Part shown: one piece after another, positions 43,372-51,848 of the stretch
Position numbering within the stretch: the stretch's first letter is position 1
Layout: each line of letters starts with the position of its first letter
Assembly (NCBI GenBank): GCA_036675475.1
Contig: JAKFEY010000030.1
Location: 1-64,000 of the forward strand
Direction of reading: 5' to 3'
Length of the DNA stretch: 64,000 nucleotides
From: JALYRV01 sp036675475
GTDB taxonomy: Bacteria; Acidobacteriota; Vicinamibacteria; Vicinamibacterales; SCN-69-37
Program-made: the position numbers and the translations under genes
Notes under the pieces: model-generated
The model's database searches: none
Seen by the model: only the letters and a program-made list of their open reading frames with translations
Told to the model about the DNA's origin: nothing

Positions 43372-44457
43372 TCACTGCCGATAGGCCACGAACGCCCCCG
43401 GTTGACCGGTCGCCTTGACCGTGAAGCGCCCGGTGATTCGCGTGGCCGAAAAGGTTCCGGTAAAACTGTAAACATCCGCGGCCGAGAACGAAATGGCGCC
43501 GCCCGGTTCGACAGAGCCGACCGTGCCATACGTCGCCACGTGACCGGCCACGTCACCGCACGACGGGAACATCACCCTGGTATTGCGGGTCGTGACGGTC
43601 CCCGAAACCGTGCTTCCGGTGGCCAGCAGATCCAGGTCCATGTTCCACTCGACCGGGCATGCCTTCGGATCAGGTTGTGCCTCCATCCGCCCCGTCCACT
43701 GCCCCGTCACCGCCGACGGTGGAGCCGGAATGCGAACGGGCCTGTCGATGTCGGGCAGCGTCGTGTCGAATCGCGTCTTTCCGAACTCGCCGGTTGCCTG
43801 CACCGGCCGTTCGGGAAAGAACGCGTAGGTGTGGGTCAGATTCACGGGAAGGCTGGTCGTATAAGGCCCTTTGAAATACATCAGGCTTCCCTGCAGTTTG
43901 AAAACCTGGCGCTTCGCGGGTCCTGAGGGCGTCATCTCCATGGTCGACGTGACCTTCAGACCGCTCGTATCCAACGCCCAGGTCTGCGGGCCCAGATTGG
44001 CCGTGATTCCGAGCACGCAAGTATTGACCGTGCTCAACGTCAGTGACGCCGTGATCGCGCCGGACGCACCCGGTTCCCAATTGACGTCGATGAAGCCGTG
44101 CGACTTCATCGTTCCGAGGCTGTGTTGGAGTATGGGGTAAGGGAACCAGCACGCGTGCTCCGCCCGGATTTCATAGCGCTTGCGAAGCGCCAGCTGCGCG
44201 CCGGACGCGCCGCGTGCCGGTGCCGCACCGATCGCTGCGGCATCGGCAAATGCCTCCGGCAGCGCCTGCTGGATCGCATCTACGGCGATTGAACCAAGCA
44301 TCGACGCGATCGTCGCTCGCTCGGTTTCACTCAGATCTTCGGAAATATCCGGCGCCGGCGGCGTAGCCGTGGCGGCCGGCGCCGTCGGAGGGGCAGGGGC
44401 CCCTCCGCATGCGCCGCTGAGGAGGACAACAGAGGCGAAGATGGCGATCTTGCGCAT
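43372..44457 (-). CDS. Lipoprotein of unknown function
   Basis: 361 residues from ATG 44455-44457 (MRKIAIFASVVLLSGAC), lipobox LLSGAC. An Ala/Pro linker, then a mixed alpha/beta region (YEIRAEHACWFPYPILQHSL, LNLTHTYAFFPERPVQATGE) and a C-terminal beta-rich part (WTGRMEAQPDPKACPVEWNM, TGTFSATRITGRFTVKATGQ). No recognised domain, although the final GRFTVKATG is like beta-barrel lipoproteins. Several Cys residues are present. Same direction as the next three envelope genes. Confidence 0.62.
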   Translation of the reverse strand: MRKIAIFASVVLLSGACGGAPAPPTAPAATATPPAPDISEDLSETERATIASMLGSIAVDAIQQALPEAFADAAAIGAAPARGASGAQLALRKRYEIRAEHACWFPYPILQHSLGTMKSHGFIDVNWEPGASGAITASLTLSTVNTCVLGITANLGPQTWALDTSGLKVTSTMEMTPSGPAKRQVFKLQGSLMYFKGPYTTSLPVNLTHTYAFFPERPVQATGEFGKTRFDTTLPDIDRPVRIPAPPSAVTGQWTGRMEAQPDPKACPVEWNMDLDLLATGSTVSGTVTTRNTRVMFPSCGDVAGHVATYGTVGSVEPGGAISFSAADVYSFTGTFSATRITGRFTVKATGQPGAFVAYRQ

Positions 44458-44496
44458 GCTTCCGTCGCCGCCACCCGCACCTGTGCGAGCCACCGC

Positions 44497-44997
44497 TTAC
44501 CGGATCACGAGCCGATCCTGCAGCTCGCGGTGAATGCCCACCCACGGGGCGTTCGGAATGTTGCGCAGACCCGTGGCCCAGCGCTGGCTCGGCATCAGCC
44601 GGGCCTCGATGCCCATCCGGATCTTGCTTTCGGCCGGCCGGATGCGGAACGTGTAGCGCTGCTCGCTCGTCAGGCCCTCCACCAGATAGGCCGCGTCGAA
44701 CAGCGTGACGCGCAGATCCGCCGGGCGCCACTCGGTGCGCACGTAGCCGCTCTCCTTGTCGAGCACGCCGATCGCCGCGCGCTCCGACACGATGTCGACC
44801 ACCGTTCTCCACGTGCGATCGAAATCCTTGGTCTCGATCGGAATATCCACCCAGAACGGCCATTCGTTGACCGTGATGCGCGGCGGCAGGCCGGCAAGGC
44901 CGACCGGTTCGGGCGGCGGGGGCGGCGCCGAGGCGCAGCCGATGACGATGACCGAGGCGATGGTTGCGGCCAGTGCCGCCAGTCGTGACGTGAACAT
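44497..44997 (-). CDS. Lipoprotein of unknown function
   Basis: 166 residues from ATG 44995-44997, preceded by AAAGGAAACG. Signal with lipobox (ASVIVIGC, then ASAPPPPPEP). A compact domain follows with WPFWVDIPIETKDFDRTWRT, VVDIVSERAAIGVLDKESGY, VRTEWRPADLRV and RYTFRIRPAESKIRMGIEAR. The order YVRTEW and RYTFRIRP suggests a lipocalin-like or DUF3-type sensor fold, not identified. Downstream of the DsbA-like gene. Confidence 0.62.
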   Translation of the reverse strand: MFTSRLAALAATIASVIVIGCASAPPPPPEPVGLAGLPPRITVNEWPFWVDIPIETKDFDRTWRTVVDIVSERAAIGVLDKESGYVRTEWRPADLRVTLFDAAYLVEGLTSEQRYTFRIRPAESKIRMGIEARLMPSQRWATGLRNIPNAPWVGIHRELQDRLVIR

Positions 44998-45016
44998 GAC
45001 GTTTCCTTTGATGTGA

Positions 45017-45688
45017 TTACAGGCCCGCGCGGGATCGCGCGGCCGAAATGGCCTTCCGCAGAACGTCGGCCGACACCGCGCCCTCCAGACGGACACCGTT
45101 GACGAACGACACGGGCGTGCCCGCGAGATGGCCTTCCTTGAACGCCTCCAGATCGGCAACGGCGCGCGCGCGCGGCCGCTCACTCTGCCGGCACGCGGCG
45201 AACCGCGGCTCATCGAGCCGCACCGCGCGCGCCGCCGCCGTCAGATGCGTCTCGTCGAGCCGCTCCTGCTCCTGAAACAGCACGTCGGCGAACTCCCAGA
45301 AGCGCCCCTGCTCCGACGCGCATTCCGCCGCCTCCGCCGCCGGCAGCGCCATCGGATGCACCGACGGCAGCGGCAGATGCCGATAGACCCAGCGCACGTC
45401 CGGTTCGGAAGCCACGACCGCCTTCAGCACGTCGTGAAACCTCGCGCAGAACGGACACTGAAAGTCCGAGTACTCGACGATGGTGATGCGCGCATCGGCG
45501 GCGCCGCGTACGTGATCCGCCGCCGTCACCTCGGGCACCGGTTGATCGCGATGCACCAGGCGATGCCAGTCGATGGGCAGCGCCCGGCCGAGGACCACGG
45601 CGTTGGTGAGGACGCTGACCGCGAGCAGCATCCAGAGGATGCGTGTCGAGAACAGCGGCGCGCGCGGTCCGGGCGCGGCGGGTGTCAT
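45017..45688 (-). CDS. DsbA/thioredoxin-fold thiol oxidoreductase, membrane-anchored
   Basis: 223 residues from ATG 45686-45688, overlapping the Cys-rich lipoprotein stop (ATGA). A single N-terminal membrane segment (ILWMLLAVSVLTNAVVLG) leaves the catalytic domain in the periplasm. The active site is DFQCPFCARFHDVL (CPFC). The fold continues with YRHLPLPSVHPMALPAAEA, the cis-Pro region GHLAGTPVSFVNGVRLEGAV and a helical insert. Acts as a disulfide oxidase or reductase on exported proteins. Its likely client is the adjacent Cys-rich lipoprotein. Confidence 0.88.
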   Translation of the reverse strand: MTPAAPGPRAPLFSTRILWMLLAVSVLTNAVVLGRALPIDWHRLVHRDQPVPEVTAADHVRGAADARITIVEYSDFQCPFCARFHDVLKAVVASEPDVRWVYRHLPLPSVHPMALPAAEAAECASEQGRFWEFADVLFQEQERLDETHLTAAARAVRLDEPRFAACRQSERPRARAVADLEAFKEGHLAGTPVSFVNGVRLEGAVSADVLRKAISAARSRAGL

Positions 45689-45975
45689 GGAATGCAGCTC
45701 GTCTCGTACCAGCACTTGCCGCCGCCCGCGTTCAGGCACGCGGTGCGCGTCGAGAAACAGCCGCTGCCGGCACCGGCATAATTCAGGTAGCCGTTCGGGC
45801 AGCAGACGCTGGCCGATCGGATCCAGCACGAGCCGGCCGAGCACTTCGCCGAATCGGTGACCGGTTCGAGCGGCAGGTAGCACGCCCCGACCGGCAGCAT
45901 GACCAGGACGGCCAGCAGCAAGAGGCCGCGCGCGGCCATCAGGCAGCCGCGGGAAATCCGTTCGTTCAGTCGCAT
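45685..45975 (-). CDS. Cysteine-rich lipoprotein
   Basis: 96 residues from ATG 45973-45975, with GGAGGTGAT directly upstream. The signal has a long n-region and lipobox (LVMLPVGAC), placing the acylated Cys near residue 32. The remainder has 8 further Cys (SAKCSAGSCW, VCCPNGYLNY, GSGCFSTRTAC, GKCWYETSC), enough for four disulfides. No known family; the CCPNGY motif looks like small toxin or metallothionein-like folds but is not diagnostic. The stop overlaps the start of the DsbA-like gene, so the pair is co-translated. Confidence 0.78.
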   Translation of the reverse strand: MRLNERISRGCLMAARGLLLLAVLVMLPVGACYLPLEPVTDSAKCSAGSCWIRSASVCCPNGYLNYAGAGSGCFSTRTACLNAGGGKCWYETSCIP

Positions 45976-46074
45976 ATCACCTCCAGGAGAATCAGCCGCA
46001 TTACCGGTGCGGGAGGATGGCGCGAAGGGATAAACTCAGCAACAGACAACACACGGCATTAGCTGACATTTCCC

Positions 46075-47379
46075 ATGAACGAACAGCCCCGGCGCCTCGA
46101 TTCGTGGAAAGAGATCGCGGATTATCTCGGCCGCGATGTCCGCACGGCGATGCGCTGGGCAAAATCGCAGCAGCTGCCGGTTCGAAGGGTGGGCGGCCGC
46201 GGGCGATCGGTGTTTGCTTTCACCAACGAAATCGATGCCTGGCTGGCGGGCAACCCGTCGGCGAGGGCCGCCGAGCCCGATCCCCTTCCCGAACCTCCCG
46301 CCCCCGCTCGCCGGCGCGGCGCCGGGTTCGCCGCCATCGCCGTCGCGGCCGGTGCCGTGCTGGCGGCCGGCGTGCTCGGCCGGTCATGGCTGAACGGCCC
46401 TGACACCGATCTGGAACCGCAGATCGAGGCCAACGAGCGCGCCATCCTCATCAGGCCGCTGGAGGGCCGGCCGCGGGAGGTGTTTCGCTTCGATCCCGAT
46501 CAGGCGCCGATCATGACGTCCGCGCCTCCCCGTTTCCACGATGCCGACGGCGACGGCACGCGCGACATCCTGGTGGGAGTCGGGCACTACGTCGACCATC
46601 TGCAGCGCACGCCGCGGACCGGCGAATTGATCAACGTGTCGCGCGACGGCGCCGTGCGATGGCGCGTCACGTTCGGCGACGTGCTCGCCTTCAGGCAGGA
46701 GCGGTTCGACGGACCGTGGGGTCTCACGGACTGGAGCGTGGGACCGCCGGCGTCGCCGGCGAGAATCGCGGCGGTGGTGCACCATCACATGTGGTGGCCC
46801 TCAATGGCGGCCGTGCTCGACCACACCGGCCGCCGGCTGACGACATTCGTGCATCCGGGGTGGCTCGAATCGGTGATGTGGCTCGATCGCCGCCGGGTCG
46901 CTGTTGCCGGCTTCACCAACGCGCGCGACGCCGCGATGCTGGCGATCATCGACGCCGACGGGCCCGACGCGCACGCGCCGCCGGCAGCGGACGCGAAATT
47001 TCTGTGTGAGGCCTGCACGCACGCGACGCCGATGTTCTATGCGGCGTTTGCGCGGTCCGAGGTGAACGTCGCGAGCGCAAGCCGATTCAATCGCGCGCGC
47101 GTGTCACGCCAGCACGAGCGCATCGTCGTGCGGACGGTCGAGGTCGAAGGCGCGGTGTCGGCGACGGCGATCTACGAGTTCGACAACGACCTCAGGCTCG
47201 TGCGGGCGCAATACGAGGACTCGTATTGGACCGAACACGCCCGGCTCGAGCGCGACGGCCGCATTACGCACACGCGTGACGCGTGTCCGGAGCGTGACGG
47301 CCCGCGCGGCATCGACGTGTGGCGCCCCGCCGAGGGATGGACGCGCGCGACTCACAATTCTGTTATTCGCTTACAATAA
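46075..47379 (+). CDS. Transmembrane HTH regulator with exported domain
   Basis: 434 residues. N-terminal excisionase/HTH-like domain (RLDSWKEIADYLGRDVRTAM, RWAKSQQLPVRRVGGRGRSV), residues about 5-60. This HTH with SWKEIA is common at the start of Acidobacteriota transmembrane regulators. One membrane segment near 82-104 (FAAIAVAAGAVLAAGVL) leads to an exported beta-rich domain of about 330 residues with a VHHHMWWPS motif, FLCEACTHATP (CxxC) and a C-terminal WRPAEGW. It probably couples an envelope signal to transcription. Divergent from the Cys-rich lipoprotein/DsbA pair. Confidence 0.78.
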   Translation: MNEQPRRLDSWKEIADYLGRDVRTAMRWAKSQQLPVRRVGGRGRSVFAFTNEIDAWLAGNPSARAAEPDPLPEPPAPARRRGAGFAAIAVAAGAVLAAGVLGRSWLNGPDTDLEPQIEANERAILIRPLEGRPREVFRFDPDQAPIMTSAPPRFHDADGDGTRDILVGVGHYVDHLQRTPRTGELINVSRDGAVRWRVTFGDVLAFRQERFDGPWGLTDWSVGPPASPARIAAVVHHHMWWPSMAAVLDHTGRRLTTFVHPGWLESVMWLDRRRVAVAGFTNARDAAMLAIIDADGPDAHAPPAADAKFLCEACTHATPMFYAAFARSEVNVASASRFNRARVSRQHERIVVRTVEVEGAVSATAIYEFDNDLRLVRAQYEDSYWTEHARLERDGRITHTRDACPERDGPRGIDVWRPAEGWTRATHNSVIRLQ

Positions 47380-47419
47380 CGTCAGCGACGGCGCCGCTCC
47401 CCGCACGAAAACCCACGCT

Positions 47420-47448
47420 CTCAGGCGCATTTTGTGAAATCGCCTGAG
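47420..47448. promoter_or_regulatory. Palindrome upstream of the kinase gene
   Basis: CTCAGGCG and CGCCTGAG arms, 8 bp each, with a 13-nt A/T-rich centre. It lies between the HTH regulator's stop and the kinase start, and just upstream of a weak -24/-12 match. Operator or terminator; no T-run follows. Confidence 0.45.
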
Positions 47449-47462
47449 GTACACCTCTTGCC
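47447..47462 (+). promoter_or_regulatory. Weak sigma-54-like sequence ahead of the kinase
   Basis: AGGTACACCTCTTGCC keeps GG and GC 10 nt apart and TTGC, but has four deviations from the consensus. The predicted start would be only about 10 nt before ATG 47483. Confidence 0.3.
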
Positions 47463-47482
47463 GTTGGGCTGGGATTCCGCCG

Positions 47483-48628
47483 ATGACTGAAACGCGCCCG
47501 CGCCGCTCCAGAAATGCGCCGTCCGCCCGCCGGACGCCGCCTGCACGTCCGCGCGCGCCGCGTGCCGTCGCCGGCGATCCATTCTTCCGCCATCTCGTCA
47601 CGAGCCTCCGCAACGGCGTGCTCGCGGTCACGCGCGACGGCCGCATCGCGGCGATCAACCTTCCCGCCTACCGCATCCTCGGTCTCGACCCGGCGCCCGA
47701 CGATGCCGGCAAGCGCGTCGGCGATCTTTTGGCGTCGGAGCCCGAGCTCGCCCGCGTGCTCACGCGCGCGTCGGAAGGCGGCCACCTGCCGAACCGCGTG
47801 GAGCTGCGCCTGAAGGGATCGGGCCGCGTCATCGGCTACACGCTGTCGGAAGTCCTCGACGAGCAGGGCGCGCGCGCCGGCACCGCCATGTTCTTCAAGG
47901 ACCTCACGCGCGTCGAGCAACTCGAGGAGCGCGAGCGCCTGCGCGATCGGCTCGCCACGCTCGGCGAAATGGCCGCGGCCATCGCGCACGAAGTGAAGAA
48001 TCCGCTCGCCGGCATCGAGGTGATGTCGGGCGTGCTCAAGCGCACGCTCGTGGGCAACGCCGAAGCGCAGGCCATGCTCAACGACATCATCAACGAGTGC
48101 AAGCTCGCCAATTCGATCGTCGTCGAAGTGCTCGAGTTCGTGCGGCCGATCCGGCTCGAGGTCGAGACGCACGTCGCGCTCGCGCCCGTGCTGCGCGACT
48201 CGGTCACGATGGCCTCGAGCACCACGCCGCCGGGCGGCACCATCGTCGACGTCGACGTGCCCGCGGGCATTCCGGCCGTACCGGGCGACCCGAACCAGCT
48301 GCGACAGCTGTTCACCAACCTGCTCACCAACGCGTTCGAGGCGCTCGAAGGCCGCGGCCGCGTGGTCATCCGCGCGCGCCTCGTGAAGGCCCTCGAGGAG
48401 GGCGATCAGCCGCACGTCGTCATCGAGGTGCGCGACGATGGGCCGGGCATCAGCGCGGAGACGGCCGAGCGCGTGTTCAGCCCGTTTTTCACGACCAAGC
48501 CGAAAGGCAGCGGCCTGGGTCTCGCCATCGTGCGCAAGGTCGTTGACGCGCACGACGGCCACATCGATCTCACCACGCCGCCCGAAGGCGGCACGCGTTT
48601 CAGGGTGTCGCTCCCCGTTGCGAACTGA
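47483..48628 (+). CDS. Soluble PAS sensor histidine kinase (NtrB type)
   Basis: 381 residues. No membrane segment. Basic N-terminal ~30 residues, then a PAS domain (LRNGVLAVTRDGRIAAINLP, LDPAPDDAGKRVGDLLASEP) about residues 40-135. HisKA: AAIAHEVKNPLAGIEVMSG with the phospho-acceptor His. HATPase: LFTNLLTNAFEALEGRGRV, EVRDDGPGISAETAERVF, SGLGLAIVRKVVDAHDG. It phosphorylates the NtrC-type regulator encoded 5 bp downstream. Cytoplasmic signal. Confidence 0.94.
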   Translation: MTETRPRRSRNAPSARRTPPARPRAPRAVAGDPFFRHLVTSLRNGVLAVTRDGRIAAINLPAYRILGLDPAPDDAGKRVGDLLASEPELARVLTRASEGGHLPNRVELRLKGSGRVIGYTLSEVLDEQGARAGTAMFFKDLTRVEQLEERERLRDRLATLGEMAAAIAHEVKNPLAGIEVMSGVLKRTLVGNAEAQAMLNDIINECKLANSIVVEVLEFVRPIRLEVETHVALAPVLRDSVTMASSTTPPGGTIVDVDVPAGIPAVPGDPNQLRQLFTNLLTNAFEALEGRGRVVIRARLVKALEEGDQPHVVIEVRDDGPGISAETAERVFSPFFTTKPKGSGLGLAIVRKVVDAHDGHIDLTTPPEGGTRFRVSLPVAN

Positions 48629-48633
48629 GGACC

Positions 48634-50031
48634 ATGGGAAGAATTCTTGTCGCCGACGATCACGATTCGCTCCGCCGCGGGCTCGCGCGCGCGCTGGCCG
48701 ATGCCGGGCACGATGTCGATGAGGCGCCCAACGGGCTGGCGGCCATCGAGAAGCTGCACGAGGGGCAGTTCGACGTCGTGCTGAGCGACGTGCGCATGGG
48801 CGGCGCCGACGGCATGGACGTGCTGCGCACGACGCGGACGCTGCAGCCGAACGCAGCGGTGATCCTGATGACGGCGTTCGGCTCCATCAACACGGCGGTC
48901 GAGGCCATGCGCATCGGCGCGTTCGACTTCGTGCAGAAGCCGTTCGAGATCGAAGAGATGGAGGTGAAGATCGAGAAGGCGATCGAGCACCGCCGCCTGC
49001 GCCACGAGATCGAATACCTGCGTCACACGCAGCAGGACATCTACGACTTCAACCGCATCGTCGGCGCCAGCGGCGCGCTGGGCGCCGTGCTCGATATCGT
49101 GAAGAAGGTCGCGCGCAGCAACACCACGGTGCTGATTCGCGGCGAAACGGGCACGGGCAAGGAGCTGATCGCAGGCGCGATTCATCACAACTCGCACCGG
49201 TCGGGCCGCAACTTCGTGAAGGTCAACTGCGCCGCGCTGCAGGAGAATCTACTCGAGTCGGAGCTGTTCGGCCACGAGAAGGGCGCGTTCACCGGCGCCG
49301 ACAAGCAGCGGGTGGGCCGCTTCGAGCAGGCGGACGGCGGCACGCTGTTCCTCGACGAAGTCGGCGACATGAGCCCGAACACGCAGGCCAAGATCCTGCG
49401 CGTGCTGCAGGAGCATGAGTTCGAGCGGTTGGGCGGCACGCGCACGCTGCGGGTCGACGTGCGGGTGATCGCGGCCACGAACCGCAACCTGTCGGCGATG
49501 GTGCAGGCCGGCCAGTTCCGCGAAGACCTGTACTACCGCCTCAACGTGGTGTCGGTGGACATGCCGCCGCTCCGCGATCGCAAGGACGACATTCCCGATC
49601 TCGCGAAGTTCTTTCAGCGGCGGTTCGCCGGCGAGCTGAAGAAGAAGATCGACGGCATCACGCCCGACGCGCTGAAGCTGCTGATGCGCTACAACTGGCC
49701 GGGCAACATCCGCGAGCTCGAAAACGCGATCGAGCGCGCGATGCTGCTGACCGAGGGGCCGATGATTCAGGCGGGCGACCTGCGGCTGGGCGAGCTGGCG
49801 CCGTCGACGGCGTCGGGCGAGCCGCAGCCGGCCGTGCGCATTCCGCCGACAGGCATCGCGCTCGAAGAGGTGGAACGCCAGGCCGTGGTCGAGGCCCTCC
49901 GCATGTCCAACTGGGTGCAGAAGGACGCGGCGGAGCTGCTGGCGATCAGTCCGCGCGTCATGAACTATAAAATCAAGACGCTTGGCATCGAAATTCCTCG
50001 CGGCCGCCGCATGCTTCCTGCTGATTACTGA
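48634..50031 (+). CDS. NtrC-family sigma-54-dependent response regulator
   Basis: 465 residues. Receiver: RILVADDHDSLRRGLARAL, phospho-Asp in VVLSDVRM, QKPFEIEEME. AAA+: Walker A GETGTGKEL, GAFTGADKQRVG (canonical sigma-54 loop), Walker B GTLFLDEVGDM, LREDLYYRLNVV-like REDLYYRLNVVSVDMP. C-terminal HTH: VQKDAAELLAISPRVMNYKI. Activates sigma-54 promoters after phosphorylation by the kinase just upstream. The two sigma-54 promoters in this window (12926 and 32930) are candidate targets of either this protein or the one at 11519. Confidence 0.96.
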   Translation: MGRILVADDHDSLRRGLARALADAGHDVDEAPNGLAAIEKLHEGQFDVVLSDVRMGGADGMDVLRTTRTLQPNAAVILMTAFGSINTAVEAMRIGAFDFVQKPFEIEEMEVKIEKAIEHRRLRHEIEYLRHTQQDIYDFNRIVGASGALGAVLDIVKKVARSNTTVLIRGETGTGKELIAGAIHHNSHRSGRNFVKVNCAALQENLLESELFGHEKGAFTGADKQRVGRFEQADGGTLFLDEVGDMSPNTQAKILRVLQEHEFERLGGTRTLRVDVRVIAATNRNLSAMVQAGQFREDLYYRLNVVSVDMPPLRDRKDDIPDLAKFFQRRFAGELKKKIDGITPDALKLLMRYNWPGNIRELENAIERAMLLTEGPMIQAGDLRLGELAPSTASGEPQPAVRIPPTGIALEEVERQAVVEALRMSNWVQKDAAELLAISPRVMNYKIKTLGIEIPRGRRMLPADY

Positions 50032-50818
50032 GGCGGCGCTGTCGCAGCAGCCGGCCGGGAAGCTCGAGGACCGGCTGCGCGACTACATCGCGCGGTTCGA
50101 GCAGGAAGCGGCGGCCCTGGTGGCCGACGAGCACTACTATCAGCAGCTCGAATCGCGCGGGCGAGACCAGCAAGTCACGCACTGGTCGCGCGAGCTCCGA
50201 TCCGATTACGTGCTCCTCAAACCCGCCGACACCGAACCCTGGTTCGGCTATCGCGACATCTACGAAGTCGATCGCAAGCCCGTGCGCGAGCGCGACGCGC
50301 GGCTCGTGCAGCTGCTCGGCAGCACGGCGCCCGACTCGCGCGATCGCGCCGCCGCCTTCGCGCGCGAAGGCTCGCGCTTCAATCTCGGGCCCGAGCGCAC
50401 GGTCAATACGCCGACGATGCCGATGCAGCTGCTGGCGCGGCTCAACGCGCCGCGGTTCCGCGTGCGGGCGCCGCGCGGCTGGCAGCGGCAGGCCTTCGCG
50501 GATCTCACCGTCGAAGAAAGCGTCCGGCCCACCATCGTCCGCACGCCGGAAGGCCGGAGCGTGGAATCGCGCGGCCTGGTGACCGTGCGCGTGAGCGACG
50601 GCGCGATCTTCAGCGCGCGCCTGCGGTTCAGGTTTTCGGACCGCGATCGCCGCGAGCCCGAGGCTACGCTCAACGTCGAGTACGGCGACGTGCCCGGCGT
50701 CAGCGTGCCGGTGCCGCTGCGCATGTCCGAGGAGCTGCCCATGCCCGACGGCAAAGCCTCAGGCGTAGCGACGTACTCGAACTACCGCCGCTTCCAGACC
50801 ACCGCCCGCATCCGCTAG
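49982..50818 (+). CDS. Secreted protein of unknown function
   Basis: 278 residues from a TTG that lies inside the last 50 bases of the regulator gene. Signal peptide (SKFLAAAACFLLITEAALS). The exported part has a helical start (LEDRLRDYIARFEQEAAALV), a mixed middle (YVLLKPADTEPWFGYRDIYE, VNTPTMPMQLLARLNAPRFR) and a beta-rich end (GLVTVRVSDGAIFSARLRFR). A domain for ligand sensing in soil bacteria is conceivable, but no family was recognised. The 50-bp overlap indicates tight coupling with the two-component system. Confidence 0.62.
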   Translation: MASKFLAAAACFLLITEAALSQQPAGKLEDRLRDYIARFEQEAAALVADEHYYQQLESRGRDQQVTHWSRELRSDYVLLKPADTEPWFGYRDIYEVDRKPVRERDARLVQLLGSTAPDSRDRAAAFAREGSRFNLGPERTVNTPTMPMQLLARLNAPRFRVRAPRGWQRQAFADLTVEESVRPTIVRTPEGRSVESRGLVTVRVSDGAIFSARLRFRFSDRDRREPEATLNVEYGDVPGVSVPVPLRMSEELPMPDGKASGVATYSNYRRFQTTARIR

Positions 50819-50858
50819 CCTGAAACTTGCAGTCTTCCAGCTCGTGGAGCGAAGACCC

Positions 50859-51848
50859 ATGAAGCTGCTGAGTTTGATGGTCGCGTGCGTGTGCATGGCG
50901 GGCGCCGCGGAGGCGCAGACGGCTGCCGGCGTCATCTGGCGCGATCCCGGCCCGATAGCCTCGAAGAACCTGCTGTGGGGCAGCGGATCCGAGGACCGCG
51001 CGCCGAAGCCGCCGTTCACGTTCGTCGAGGAGAACACGAAGGGGACGACGCCGAAGATTGTGGTGAAGGATGCGGCGGGGGTGGTGTGGGACGTGAAGTT
51101 CGAGGCCGAGGCGCACTCGGAAGTCGCGGCCAACCGGCTGATGTGGGCGTTCGGCTATCCCGTCGAGGAAATGTACTACGTGCACAACGGCGTGGTGACC
51201 GGCGTGAAGGACCTGCAGCGCAGCGGCGATCACATCGACGCGGGCGGCCGCTTCGAGAACGGCGCGCGCTTCAAGCGGCGCGACGAGGCGATGCAGAAGA
51301 CGGGTGGATGGGCGCTCGCCGACAACCCGTTCAAGGATTCGCCCGAGTTTTCGGGGCTGCTGATCATGCTGGCGCTCACCAACAACTGGGACACCGATCT
51401 CACGAAGAACACCGAGCTGTTCACGGTGAAGCGGCCCGATGGATCGGTGGAGCAGGTCTACATGGTGGGCGATCTGGGCGCGTCGTTCGGCCGGTTCGAC
51501 GACCCGCCCAAGAAGTGGATGCTCGATCAGTACAAACAGGACAAGCTGATTGAGAGCGTGGCGCCCGACGCGATCGTGCTCAACTACCGCGCGTATGGCA
51601 CGCCGCCGAAGCGCATCCCGATGGAGCACGCGCGCTGGTTCGTGAAAATGTCGTCGCAGCTGACGCGCGACCAGGTGAAGGCGGCGTTCGACGCCGCCGG
51701 CACCCCGCCGCAGGAGATCGACGGCTTCGTCGACATGTTCATGTCGAAGCTGGCCGAGCTGCACGCGGCGGTGAAAAGCAATTCTTACGCTTTTGGGTGC
51801 GCCTTCTTGTACTGCGCGAGGAGGGTGGTGGCGTCGAGGTGGGTGTAG
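50859..51848 (+). CDS. Secreted hypothetical protein
   Basis: 329 residues from ATG 50859. Signal peptide MVACVCMAGAAEA-Q. Mature segments: GVIWRDPGPIASKNLLWGSG, PPFTFVEENTKGTTPKIVVK, VWDVKFEAEAHSEVAANRLM, WAFGYPVEEMYYVHNGVVTG and NWDTDLTKNTELFTVKRPDG. The ALTNNWDTDLTKN and WFVKMSSQLTRDQVKAAFDA pieces are reminiscent of secreted kinases or phosphatases of the Fam20C/CotH type, which bind ATP and metal, but this is not certain. The C-terminus overlaps the convergent xerC 3' end by 64 bp. Confidence 0.62.
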   Translation: MKLLSLMVACVCMAGAAEAQTAAGVIWRDPGPIASKNLLWGSGSEDRAPKPPFTFVEENTKGTTPKIVVKDAAGVVWDVKFEAEAHSEVAANRLMWAFGYPVEEMYYVHNGVVTGVKDLQRSGDHIDAGGRFENGARFKRRDEAMQKTGGWALADNPFKDSPEFSGLLIMLALTNNWDTDLTKNTELFTVKRPDGSVEQVYMVGDLGASFGRFDDPPKKWMLDQYKQDKLIESVAPDAIVLNYRAYGTPPKRIPMEHARWFVKMSSQLTRDQVKAAFDAAGTPPQEIDGFVDMFMSKLAELHAAVKSNSYAFGCAFLYCARRVVASRWV

